64,000 bases of DNA, taken from Agaribacterium haliotis. GTDB taxonomy: Bacteria > Pseudomonadota > Gammaproteobacteria > Pseudomonadales > Cellvibrionaceae. A model generated the notes under the pieces. The model was not told the origin of the DNA, searched no databases, and worked only from the letters and a program-made list of their open reading frames with translations. The stretch lies in contig NZ_NKQJ01000001.1 of NCBI RefSeq assembly GCF_002312815.1, positions 62,001 to 126,000 on the forward strand. Direction: 5' to 3'. This document shows, one piece after another, positions 27,248 through 35,893 of this stretch. Both the position numbers and the translations under genes were made by a program. How positions within the stretch are numbered: the stretch's first letter is position 1; each line of letters begins with the position of its first letter.

Positions 27248-29494
27248 TTGAGCAAACTCGTGACTGACAGTTCAAATAAAGCACCTCAAAAAACCCGCTG
27301 CGCCGAACTCACCTGGGATGCCAATAATGAGCCAAGCAGCAGTGAATTTGACGATGTCTACTTCTCCAAAGACAACGGCCTGGATGAAAGCCGCTATGTG
27401 TTTTTAAGGGGCAATCAACTCCAGGCGCGCTGGCAACAGTTAAGCGGCAATACTTTTTGCATCGCAGAAACAGGCTTTGGCACCGGCTTAAACTTTCTCG
27501 CTACCTGGCAGCTTTGGAATCAGTGCGATACCCAAAATGCCGAGCTGACCTACATCAGCGTTGAAAAATATCCGCTGAGCCCGGAAGCCTTAAAACGCGC
27601 GCTTGGCGCCTGGCCACAGCTCGCCGAACTCGCCGCACTGCTACTACAAAACTATCCGCCGCAGCCGTGGCAGGGTTTGCAAAACATTGAACTAAAAGCC
27701 GCTGGCGCAAGCGATCAAAAACAGCAACAAAACACAGCGCCAATTAAAACAATACGGCTGTTACTTTATTTTGGCGACAGCAATGACGCCTGGCCCGAGC
27801 TTAGCACGCTGATTCAAGCACAGCCTGAACTTGCCGAAAAACGACCGGCTTTTGGCGAGCGACAAAACAAGGTAGACGCCTGGTTTCTCGACGGTTTTGC
27901 ACCGGCTAAAAACCCCGAAATGTGGCAAAGCGAGCTTTTTCAAGCGATGCAGGCCAATAGTCAAGCCGGTACCAGCGTCGCCACGTTCACCTGCGCAGGC
28001 ACCGTTAAACGCGGCCTCAAAGCACACGGCTTTTCGATACAAAAAATCCCCGGCTTCGGCCGAAAACGGGAAATGCTGATCGCATCATTTACGGGGGATA
28101 CAGCTTGTGAAAACGCCGATCACAGTATGCAGGGCAGCAGCGCCAACAGCGCAAAAAAAAACCATCTAAACAATCCTTCAAAACACAACCAAACAAATAC
28201 AGCAGCGGCACATGCAATAAACAAACGCCGCTTAAAAACTAGCCGCCAGGCAAATTGGTTGTTAATACCCGAGCGCAAAATGCCGAACACAACACAGGCT
28301 CGGGCGCTTATTATCGGTGCGGGCATGGCCGGTGCACAGATTGCAAGGCGGCTCGCAGAACAGGGCCTGCCCTGCACCGTACTCGAAAAAAATCACATCG
28401 CCAGCCAGGCGTCGGGCAACCCAGCCGGCGCGGTTTACACCCGTCTTGGCCTCGGCAACGACACGCTCAGTGAATTTAATCTCGCCGCGCAGATGTACGC
28501 CGATCAGTTTTATCAGCAGGGCAATTATTATCAAAACTGCGGACAGGCCTGTGGCGTATTACACCTAAGCAACAACAAAAATCACAAGCGCCACCTAGAT
28601 TTAATTAAGCACTATCGCGGCGAGCAATTTGCTTTACTCGATCGCCAACAGGCGAGCCTCCAATGCGGCATCGAATTAAATACAGGTGGCCTGTGGTTAA
28701 AACAATCCGGCTGGCTGAGCCCGCCTCGCCTGTGCCGACAATTATTAGAACACTCACTTATCGACGTGCACGAAAACTGCGAGGCGCTCAGCCTTGAACA
28801 AAGCGGCGCAAATTGGCGGGTGATATGCCAAAACCGTGAATTTTTCGCAAGCCACGTTATTGTCGCCAGCGCCTATGAGGCGCAGCAATTTCCAGAGCTT
28901 AAGCACCTGACGTTAAAACGTATACGCGGCCAAGTGAGCTTTTTAGACAGCGACGAACAACTAAAAACATTAAGGGCCGTGATCTGCGGCGAAGGTTATC
29001 TCACGCCGGCTCAGCAAACACCCAGCGGACCACAACACTGCGCCGGAGCAACTTTTTCACTCAGCGATACCAGTTGTGAATTAACTCAGCACGATCACCA
29101 AAAAAACTTAGACGCACTTAGCAGTTTTTTACCGGGCTTTGACGGCAGCGACAAACATTTACAGGGCCGGGTGGCTTTTCGCACAACGAGCCCCGACTAC
29201 CTGCCTTTGCTTGGGCCAGTAAATAATATCAAACTGAGCCTCGAACGCTTTGCTGCACTGCGGCACAAAGCCAATGCCGATATCGCCGAACTCGGCGCCC
29301 CCTACCCCGGGCTCTACTGCGCCCTGGCTTTTGGCTCGCGCGGCTTGGCCTACAGCCCTCTGGCCGCGAGGCTTATCTGCGATTTAATCCTCGGCCGCCA
29401 CCTGCCCGTTCGCCGCACGCTCTACGCGGCCTTGCACCCTATGCGCTTTGAAATACGAAACTTAATACAAAACAAAAAAACTAGGGCACGTTAA
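27248..29494 (+). CDS. mnmC: Bifunctional tRNA mnm5s2U34 biosynthesis protein MnmC
   Basis: The product of about 748 residues has an N-terminal SAM-dependent methyltransferase domain (ETGFGTGLNFLATWQL at about 74-89, then a PNMW-like DGFAPAKNPEMW) and a C-terminal FAD oxidoreductase domain (ALIIGAGMAGAQIARRLAEQG, then ASGNPAGAVY). Together they convert cmnm5s2U34 to mnm5s2U34 in tRNA. It is longer than E. coli MnmC (668 residues) because of a polar, lysine- and asparagine-rich linker between the domains (about 280-340) and a Gln-rich insert near 155. No ATG is available at the N-terminus: TTG at 27248 and GTG at 27260 are the candidates, neither with a strong Shine-Dalgarno. Confidence 0.9.
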   Translation: MSKLVTDSSNKAPQKTRCAELTWDANNEPSSSEFDDVYFSKDNGLDESRYVFLRGNQLQARWQQLSGNTFCIAETGFGTGLNFLATWQLWNQCDTQNAELTYISVEKYPLSPEALKRALGAWPQLAELAALLLQNYPPQPWQGLQNIELKAAGASDQKQQQNTAPIKTIRLLLYFGDSNDAWPELSTLIQAQPELAEKRPAFGERQNKVDAWFLDGFAPAKNPEMWQSELFQAMQANSQAGTSVATFTCAGTVKRGLKAHGFSIQKIPGFGRKREMLIASFTGDTACENADHSMQGSSANSAKKNHLNNPSKHNQTNTAAAHAINKRRLKTSRQANWLLIPERKMPNTTQARALIIGAGMAGAQIARRLAEQGLPCTVLEKNHIASQASGNPAGAVYTRLGLGNDTLSEFNLAAQMYADQFYQQGNYYQNCGQACGVLHLSNNKNHKRHLDLIKHYRGEQFALLDRQQASLQCGIELNTGGLWLKQSGWLSPPRLCRQLLEHSLIDVHENCEALSLEQSGANWRVICQNREFFASHVIVASAYEAQQFPELKHLTLKRIRGQVSFLDSDEQLKTLRAVICGEGYLTPAQQTPSGPQHCAGATFSLSDTSCELTQHDHQKNLDALSSFLPGFDGSDKHLQGRVAFRTTSPDYLPLLGPVNNIKLSLERFAALRHKANADIAELGAPYPGLYCALAFGSRGLAYSPLAARLICDLILGRHLPVRRTLYAALHPMRFEIRNLIQNKKTRAR

Positions 29495-29543
29495 GACTAA
29501 GGTCTAAACTAATAACACGTTTTCAAATCTTAAGGGCCTCCCC

Positions 29544-29858
29544 ATGTTGCTCAGTGTCGGCCGCCGCCGTTATGAAGCGCTTTCTCAGCGCGATAGCATT
29601 CACAACTACTTTGAACAAATGGTTATCGACCAAGTTTTGCGCGCGAGTGACCGGGCAAACTCCGACAGTGATTTCCTCGCCGACGTGGCCTGCGTCGCGC
29701 TCAATCGCCTGCCGCCGCGCTACGTACGCCACGATGTCGATATGACTTTTTTTCTAACGCCGGACGAAATTGAAAACATGGTCGACAAGGTGGCCCACGC
29801 CGTCAACGACGCTGTCGATTACGTCACCAGCCGGGATACTGAAAGCAAAGAAAATTAA
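29544..29858 (+). CDS. ComFB-family protein
   Basis: The 104-residue protein fits the ComFB (late competence development) family: NYFEQMVIDQVLRAS followed by DFLADVACVALNRLPPRYVRHDVDMTFF, with the conserved LPPRY. Some family members in other phyla bind cyclic dinucleotides. Whether this one does cannot be seen from sequence. It converges on the VWA gene with a gap of about 90 bp. Confidence 0.7.
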   Translation: MLLSVGRRRYEALSQRDSIHNYFEQMVIDQVLRASDRANSDSDFLADVACVALNRLPPRYVRHDVDMTFFLTPDEIENMVDKVAHAVNDAVDYVTSRDTESKEN

Positions 29859-29951
29859 GGTAAAAAAGCTAAGCGCCTGCTATCAAACGATATAGGTGCA
29901 GGCCCTGCGCCGCAGAGCACCATCGCAAACGCTCAATGTGTAACGACTGAC

Positions 29952-32375
29952 TCATTTATTTTCATCGTCGTCATCTTCCAAGTCGTCAATAAGCGACGAA
30001 ATTGCATCGTCGAGCTCTTCTTCTGCCAAATCCAGCCCCTGAGCTTCCAGCATGGCCTGCACCATATCGTCATCTGAGGCCTCCTCGGAACTCTGCTCCG
30101 CCTGATTTTGCGCATCGCTGCCCTCGGCCGCGCCCTGTTCCGCGGTCATTTCTTGCTCCATGGTCATCGCATCGAGATCATCGAGCTCGTCAAAACCCTC
30201 AAGCTCAGCGGCCAAATCGGAATCGGCGCTGTCCTCGGCCTGCTCAGCCTCGTCAGCCATAGTTTCTAAAGCATCGAAGGCTTCGTCAGCACTGCCGTCG
30301 AGATCGTCCATCGCCGGCTCATCTGCAGGCGCATTTTCAGGCTCGGGCTCATCTGTGCTTGAGTCGGGTTCGGCGAGCAGCTGCTCATCGTTGTCCATGC
30401 TCATCGCCGCCTCTGGCTCGGCAGCGTCCGGATCGAGATCTTCCATCGGCGGCTCATCTTCTTCCGGCTCGGGCTCGTCATCAAGCGCAGCGGCGTCACT
30501 TTGCTCTTCAAGTGCTTTTTCTTCCGCTTCGATTTCATCGAGAATATCTTTTTTAGGCCCACCCATTATTTTTCTAAAGGCAAAATACCCAAGACCAAGA
30601 AGCAATAAGTTACCGACTCCGAGTGCGGCATAAAGCATCCACGCCGGAGGCCCCTCCGTTTGGGCGGCGTCCTCTTGCGCGGGCTCAACCGACTCTTGCG
30701 CCTCAACAGGTTCAGCAGTTTCCAGCTCTTCAACCGGCTCTTCGTTTTCAACGCTGGCCTCGGCAAAGGGTTTTTCCGACTGGCTTAAACCCGAATCGGC
30801 GGAATAAGAAAACTTAAGAGCTTGTAATTCATTATCAAGTTGCGCGCCGTTTTTACTGCGCGCCTTAACTCGTAACTTGGCGACATAGTCGCCTTCCAGG
30901 TCCGGCATAAATTCCGCTTGCCAGTTATCGGCTTCAGTAAAACTCAGCGAGCGGGTAAAGTTGCTGTTATTGGGCCCGGCAATACTGGCGACAATTGAGA
31001 CACTGTTGTAATCAAGCTCGGAATGAAACGCGTTGACCGTCAATAAATAACGTACGCTGCCATCGACAAATGCCTGCCTTAATTCCGCGCTAAAGGGCCG
31101 GCGCAGTGTCATTTGATGCTTGAGCTGACGCTGGAAGGTCTTGCCATCAACACTGATTTTAAGCTCGTAAACGCCCTCGTTAGTAAGCTCCGGTAGCGCA
31201 GCGCGATAGCGACCGTAGGCGCCATCTTGTTTCAGAGCCTGCTTCCACACTGAAACCAAGCTGTCAAAACTATGGCCGCCGCTTAATTCGGCTTCAACAT
31301 CCATTAACGCCAAAAAATCCGGGTTCGCAATAATTTGCCCGTCTTCTTGCAACAGAGCTTCCAGCGCGAGTTTATCGCCACTGATAATATTGGTTGGCAG
31401 CGGTTTTAAGCGCAGATTTAAGTTGCTGACTACGGTGACGCGACTCTGCTCGGCAATCTCTCCGTCAATATACCAAGTGCCTTCGAGTGGCCGCTTTACG
31501 GTGATAAGGTCGTAGTTGTGCGCCCGGTGCCAGCGCAAATCACTGTCGTTCGTCGAGGCGCTCAAGCGCTGCTGATCTGGGCTCGCGAGTGCAACCGTAC
31601 CGCTGGCTTTTTTGCGAAAAATCAGCGCCGTAAACTCTTCAACACTTGAGTCAATAACAAACTGATTGTCACTGAGTTCAACCTGCTCGGCCGGCGCTGC
31701 AGCATCAAAAGCCTTAAGGAATATCTGCATTAATTGATCGGCGTCTTCTGCCAGCTCAGCCAGACCATCGGTGGCCACCGATAATTTATTCATTAAATCT
31801 CTATCGGCATTATTCGACAGCGCAATGGTGTGGATGCGATACCCACCTGCTTTTAGTTTCGGAATTAATTCATCGACAATACGCCGCCACTCTTTTTGAT
31901 TCAGTTGCGACTGTTTATCGATATCAACCATGCCATCGGTCAATAATATAATTTGCTTGTTTTTATCGGCATCGGTGTAGCTGATGTCGTAGGCGGCTTT
32001 TTCCAGTGCTTCGCCGATATTGGTATAAAGGCCAGCGGAATTAATTTTCGGGGCAAGGCTGCGCGCGGACTCTCGCCACTTGTCGTCGACTTTTTGATGT
32101 TTGACCAACATATTGACCCACTTGCCGAAGGTCCAGACACCAGCGCTTGCTTGTTCCGGCAACAGTTCGACTAAAAGCTCAACCGCCGGTTGGCGCAGAT
32201 TATTGGGATCGTTGCGCTTCATGCTGCCACTGACATCAATCACAAGGCGTACATCGGGGTCAGTGTCGGCCTGAACAGCACCGCTCGCTTGTGACTCTTG
32301 CGCCGACGCAGCAGCGGCACACAGTGCAAGCCATAGGCAAAGAAGAAAAACAGGTACTCGAGCTGGAGCCAGCAC
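29952..32375 (-). CDS. VWA-domain membrane protein with acidic C-terminal tail
   Basis: The protein of about 807 residues has a signal peptide (VFLLCLWLALCAAAASA), then a von Willebrand A domain with a MIDAS motif (DVSGSMKRND) and TDG near IILLTDGMVD. A long beta-rich middle follows, then one membrane helix (WMLYAALGVGNLLLLGLGYFAF) and a cytoplasmic tail that is extremely rich in Asp, Glu and Ala. The layout resembles the TIGR03503 family, found in marine gammaproteobacteria, with unknown function. GTG at 32375 is preferred because it gives a clean signal peptide and has AGGA about 11 bp upstream; TTG at 32411 or 32399 would also be in frame. Confidence 0.75.
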   Translation of the reverse strand: MLAPARVPVFLLCLWLALCAAAASAQESQASGAVQADTDPDVRLVIDVSGSMKRNDPNNLRQPAVELLVELLPEQASAGVWTFGKWVNMLVKHQKVDDKWRESARSLAPKINSAGLYTNIGEALEKAAYDISYTDADKNKQIILLTDGMVDIDKQSQLNQKEWRRIVDELIPKLKAGGYRIHTIALSNNADRDLMNKLSVATDGLAELAEDADQLMQIFLKAFDAAAPAEQVELSDNQFVIDSSVEEFTALIFRKKASGTVALASPDQQRLSASTNDSDLRWHRAHNYDLITVKRPLEGTWYIDGEIAEQSRVTVVSNLNLRLKPLPTNIISGDKLALEALLQEDGQIIANPDFLALMDVEAELSGGHSFDSLVSVWKQALKQDGAYGRYRAALPELTNEGVYELKISVDGKTFQRQLKHQMTLRRPFSAELRQAFVDGSVRYLLTVNAFHSELDYNSVSIVASIAGPNNSNFTRSLSFTEADNWQAEFMPDLEGDYVAKLRVKARSKNGAQLDNELQALKFSYSADSGLSQSEKPFAEASVENEEPVEELETAEPVEAQESVEPAQEDAAQTEGPPAWMLYAALGVGNLLLLGLGYFAFRKIMGGPKKDILDEIEAEEKALEEQSDAAALDDEPEPEEDEPPMEDLDPDAAEPEAAMSMDNDEQLLAEPDSSTDEPEPENAPADEPAMDDLDGSADEAFDALETMADEAEQAEDSADSDLAAELEGFDELDDLDAMTMEQEMTAEQGAAEGSDAQNQAEQSSEEASDDDMVQAMLEAQGLDLAEEELDDAISSLIDDLEDDDDENK

Positions 32376-32670
32376 TCCGGTGTTTGTCCTAGTGTTCAAA
32401 GCAGCACCCAAAACATCACAAAACCCGCCCCAACGTGAAGAAGCGAACCTATAAAAAGAAGTTATAACTACTGATTAGTTATAGCAGGCTTTGTTCGGAG
32501 CTGCTTTAAAGCTCAAGTCAGCGCTAACAGCGGATAAACACACAGGCAAGACTTTAAGTAGCGGGGCTTAGCGGGCAACACTGTTCACTTAATAATGTAA
32601 CGAGATGCTAGGAGCAAAGCTTGCACTTAAGTGAACAACACTGGGGTTTAGTGGGGCCCGCACTGAAATA

Positions 32671-33036
32671 TCAGGCAGCCTTGCGCTCGGTTGCGCCGCG
32701 CCGAGGCTCGGGCTTTTTCTTGCGTTTGATAAACGCAAGCGCGGTTGCGATAAGCATGGCCAGGCACAGTGCAGCCAGCAGCGGCGTGCCGGCACGGAAA
32801 AAACCGCCATCGCGCTCGAGTAACATATCGGCCACCGAGCTTAACCAGGCCGGCGCCAGAAGGTGATAACCGCCGTCGCTGTACCAGGGGGTGAATAACA
32901 CCGCCGCGAGCAGCGCGCGCGCTATATGCTTTACATCGCGCCACCACTTGCGGCTGGCATACCAAAAGCACAGGTAAAACACGCCGGCCGCACCGAGGTA
33001 ATACGTCCAGGCCCAAAAATATTCATGTTCTGTCAT
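32671..33036 (-). CDS. Small membrane protein of unknown function
   Basis: The 121-residue protein has about three membrane helices (roughly 9-29, 37-56 and 82-104) and a basic C-terminus (FIKRKKKPEPRRG). I recognise no family. It may be in the same unit as ycgN, which ends about 18 bp upstream of its ATG. It is probably a real gene, since the codon pattern is uniform and no competing frame is plausible. Confidence 0.6.
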   Translation of the reverse strand: MTEHEYFWAWTYYLGAAGVFYLCFWYASRKWWRDVKHIARALLAAVLFTPWYSDGGYHLLAPAWLSSVADMLLERDGGFFRAGTPLLAALCLAMLIATALAFIKRKKKPEPRRGATERKAA

Positions 33037-33054
33037 CGTTGTTGCTCGTGTTGA

Positions 33055-33522
33055 TCAAGCCTTTTGATCGCTGTCGCTCTCTACCCAGCGCACAACGCGC
33101 TCCTGCCACAAATCTTCGGGCACTAAAGTCTCAGATATACTCTGATTCTGCGCCGATACTTGCAGCGTGTGCACAAGGTTTTTGTCACCGCTTAACAGCC
33201 AGTGCCAATCTGGCAGCGCCCTGCCCTGAGCTAAGCGCCGATAGGCACAGGTATCAGGCAGCCAGTAAAAGCTGCGCGCACTTTGTACATCAAACGGCAC
33301 ACAGTCGGGAACGTTGATATGACGCCGCGGGTAATCACTGCAGCGGCAGCTATCAAGATCCAGATAACGACAGCTTAAATCCGTCACCGCAATTGCACCG
33401 CTGTCTTCATCTTCGAGTTTGTGCAGGCAACACAGCGCGCAGCCATCGCAGAGCGCCTCCCACTCTTCCCGACTCAGCTCATCGAGACTGTAGTGCTGCC
33501 AGAATTGATCGCGCATTGCCAT
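33055..33522 (-). CDS. ycgN: UPF0260 protein YcgN
   Basis: The 155-residue protein matches YcgN: WEALCDGCALCCLHKLED at about 22-39, DLSCRYLDLDSCRCSDYPRR, and PDTCAYRRLAQG. The family has up to eight conserved cysteines in a CxxCxxC..C-type arrangement that may bind an iron-sulfur cluster or metal. The role is not established. The ATG at 33522 has AGGG 6 bp upstream and begins 7 bp past the ycgL stop, so an operon with ycgL and rnd is likely. Confidence 0.9.
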   Translation of the reverse strand: MAMRDQFWQHYSLDELSREEWEALCDGCALCCLHKLEDEDSGAIAVTDLSCRYLDLDSCRCSDYPRRHINVPDCVPFDVQSARSFYWLPDTCAYRRLAQGRALPDWHWLLSGDKNLVHTLQVSAQNQSISETLVPEDLWQERVVRWVESDSDQKA

Positions 33523-33529
33523 ATTTGCC

Positions 33530-33799
33530 CTACGTGCTGCTGCCGAGCTGCTCTTCAACAGAAACCGACGGCGGCAGCTGCAGAAAATAGCCCGCATCTT
33601 CGAGCGCTTCAAGCACTTTGACAACGTCTACCTGCGCCAACTTGCGCTGTTTATCGAGGCTTAAGCTCATGGCCAGCTCGGTTTTACCAAGGCTTTGCAG
33701 CAAGCTTTCGGGCAAATCTTCAAGCTTTTGCCCTCGGTTAACATAGAGGTACAAACCCTCTTTTTTACTGCAGCGATATATTTCTACAAGTTTTTTCAT
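33530..33799 (-). CDS. ycgL: YcgL-domain protein
   Basis: The 89-residue protein opens with VEIYRCSKKEGLYLYVNRGQ, the YcgL family signature, and continues DLPESLLQSLGKTELAMSLSL. The function is not known. It overlaps rnd by 4 bp (ATGA), which indicates translational coupling, and sits between rnd and ycgN, a common gammaproteobacterial arrangement. Confidence 0.9.
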   Translation of the reverse strand: MKKLVEIYRCSKKEGLYLYVNRGQKLEDLPESLLQSLGKTELAMSLSLDKQRKLAQVDVVKVLEALEDAGYFLQLPPSVSVEEQLGSST

Positions 33800-34935
33800 A
33801 ATTCTTTTAAAAATTGTCTTAAGGCCGAACCCAGTTGCTGTTCGCGCCAGCCCTGTAACATCGCCTCAAGCGGCTGCCAGGATTCAGCTGCGGCCAAGCG
33901 CAATATGCGCTCGCAGTCTTTTTTGCGAAATATCAGTTCCGGCGCCACGGCTAAATTGTCAGCCTGCGCATTGATAAACGCCCTGAGCGCCTGCAATTTT
34001 TCACGCTCACTTTTATTCAAGGGCTTAGGTAACGGCTCGGGCAGTTGATCGTCAGGCAGCGCTTCGACGCCGGCAATCAGCTCGACGATATGTTCGCCGT
34101 GCTTGCGCACGATGCGATCACTGATGCCCTCGATCTTACGCAACTGACTGATGTGCTTGGGCATACTCAGCGCCAGCTCGTACAAGGCGCCTTCTTTTAT
34201 GACCCGGTTGCGCGGCACATCGTCCATCTGGGCAAGGTTTTCCCGCCAATCGGCCAAGCGCTGCAGCGCAGCGAGCTTGCGCGGTATCAGTTTCCAGGAA
34301 TTTTTAATGCGATCGACGGCCTGGCGGCCCTGCTGGTTCGCTTTAAACTGACGATATTGGCGACGGGCGTCTTCGAGCACCCAGTCGAGCTTGTGCTGCT
34401 GCTCAAGCCGAGCAAAGAGCAACTGCGCCAGCTCAAACAAGTATTCAACATCGAGTGCCGCGTACATCAATTGGGCTTTGCTTAAGGGCCTTTGCAGCCA
34501 GTCCGAGCGCGTTTCAGCTTTCGGCAGCGCAAGCCCGAGCTCCTGCTCAACCAGCGCAGCATAACCCATTGATGCAGCACCGCCGGCAAAGGCAATGGCC
34601 ACCTGAGTATCAAAAATTTGCGCCGGTATACAACCGAGGCACTGCTGAAGGACCTCCAGGTCTTCGCTGCAGGCATGCATAGCAATAATTCGCTGTTTAT
34701 CATCGAGCAGCTCGATCAGTGGATACCAATCATCTATGCATGTTGGATCGACTAAATACGTCGCCTGACCATCGTTGAGCTGCAGTAAACCGGCGATCGG
34801 ATAATAGGTCGAGGTGCGGATAAACTCAGTATCAAGCGCCAGCAGTTTGGTGTTTTGCCAGCTGTCGCACAGGCGCTCAAGTTCGGCGTCACTATCGACC
34901 CAGTGCACGGGCTGTTTTAATAGACTATCGGACAT
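33796..34935 (-). CDS. rnd: Ribonuclease D
   Basis: The 379-residue 3'-5' exoribonuclease trims tRNA and other small RNA precursors. The DEDD catalytic residues are in LALDTEFIR (about 32-40), HACSEDLEVLQQ and YAALDVEYLFEL. Two HRDC-like domains follow (about 205-290 and the last 80 residues). Its ATG shares a base with the recR stop, and it overlaps ycgL at its 3' end, so it lies in a compact run of genes. Confidence 0.95.
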   Translation of the reverse strand: MSDSLLKQPVHWVDSDAELERLCDSWQNTKLLALDTEFIRTSTYYPIAGLLQLNDGQATYLVDPTCIDDWYPLIELLDDKQRIIAMHACSEDLEVLQQCLGCIPAQIFDTQVAIAFAGGAASMGYAALVEQELGLALPKAETRSDWLQRPLSKAQLMYAALDVEYLFELAQLLFARLEQQHKLDWVLEDARRQYRQFKANQQGRQAVDRIKNSWKLIPRKLAALQRLADWRENLAQMDDVPRNRVIKEGALYELALSMPKHISQLRKIEGISDRIVRKHGEHIVELIAGVEALPDDQLPEPLPKPLNKSEREKLQALRAFINAQADNLAVAPELIFRKKDCERILRLAAAESWQPLEAMLQGWREQQLGSALRQFLKEL

Positions 34936-35528
34936 CAGAGCTGCCTTCTCGAGCTAAGTGCATGGGCAAGCGTACCGCCATCAATATATTCAAGCTCACC
35001 GCCAATCGGCACGCCGTGGGCGATGCGGCTAACTTTGACACCCGCTGCGCGGGCCTTTTCGGCAATGTAGTGAGCGGTCGCCTCACCTTCCATACTCGGA
35101 TTGGTGGCGACAATAATTTCTTCAAGCTCATCATCGCGCATGCGCGCAGTCAACACATCTAAGCCAATGTCCGCCGGGCCTATGCCATCTATCGGTGACA
35201 GGCGCCCGTGCAGAACAAAATAATGACCGCCAAAGCTTGCACTCTGCTCGAGTGCCAAAACATCTGCCGGGCTTTCCACCACACAAATTAACTTTTTGTC
35301 GCGGCGCGGGTTATTGCATAAAAAGCACAAAGGCTCTTCGCTTAAGGTTCGACATCCCTGACAGCGCTGCACTTTTTCAACACAGTTATTTAAGGCGAGT
35401 GCGAGCCTTGAGGCCGCCTCGCGCTCGTGCTCCAACAGGTGCAAAGCCATACGCTGGGCGCTTTTGGGTCCGACCCCGGGCAAAACTTTCAGCGAGCGAA
35501 TGAGCTCATCAATTAACGGCGAAAACAT
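34935..35528 (-). CDS. recR: Recombination protein RecR
   Basis: The 197-residue protein acts with RecF and RecO to load RecA at single-strand gaps. It has the helix-hairpin-helix [17 protein letters not shown], the [16 protein letters not shown] zinc finger (four cysteines) and a Toprim domain with the acidic [12 protein letters not shown] and [17 protein letters not shown] segments. The ATG at 35528 aligns with the family N-terminus. It follows ybaB by 26 bp in the usual dnaX-ybaB-recR cluster. Confidence 0.97.
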   Translation of the reverse strand: MFSPLIDELIRSLKVLPGVGPKSAQRMALHLLEHEREAASRLALALNNCVEKVQRCQGCRTLSEEPLCFLCNNPRRDKKLICVVESPADVLALEQSASFGGHYFVLHGRLSPIDGIGPADIGLDVLTARMRDDELEEIIVATNPSMEGEATAHYIAEKARAAGVKVSRIAHGVPIGGELEYIDGGTLAHALSSRRQL

Positions 35529-35554
35529 AAATCTAAACGGCAACCAGCTCCGGG

Positions 35555-35875
35555 TTAAAACGGCATTTTAAAGCCAGGAGGCATGCTCATACCGCCGGTG
35601 AGCTCGGCGAGGCTCGCCTGATTTTTTTCTTCGACACGGCGCACAGCGTCGTTCACTGCGGCGGCAAGTAAATCCTCGAGCATGGACACATCTTCGCTCA
35701 ATACATCCGGATCAACCTTAACCTGTTTGACATCGTGGCGGCCAGTCATGACCACTTTCACCAAGCCGGCACCGGCCTGCCCTTCCACTTCTACATTGGC
35801 CAGCTCCTGCTGCATTTTCTGCATGTTCTCTTGCATTTGCTGGGCCTGTTTCATCATGTCACCAAGACCTTTCAT
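35555..35875 (-). CDS. ybaB: YbaB/EbfC nucleoid-associated protein
   Basis: The 106-residue protein matches E. coli YbaB from [19 protein letters not shown] to the terminal MPPGFKMPF. It forms dimers that bind DNA non-specifically. ATG 35875 is preferred to a GTG one codon earlier. It lies between dnaX and recR, as in most gammaproteobacteria. Confidence 0.95.
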   Translation of the reverse strand: MKGLGDMMKQAQQMQENMQKMQQELANVEVEGQAGAGLVKVVMTGRHDVKQVKVDPDVLSEDVSMLEDLLAAAVNDAVRRVEEKNQASLAELTGGMSMPPGFKMPF

Positions 35876-35893
35876 CACCTGTCTTTGCTCCTG

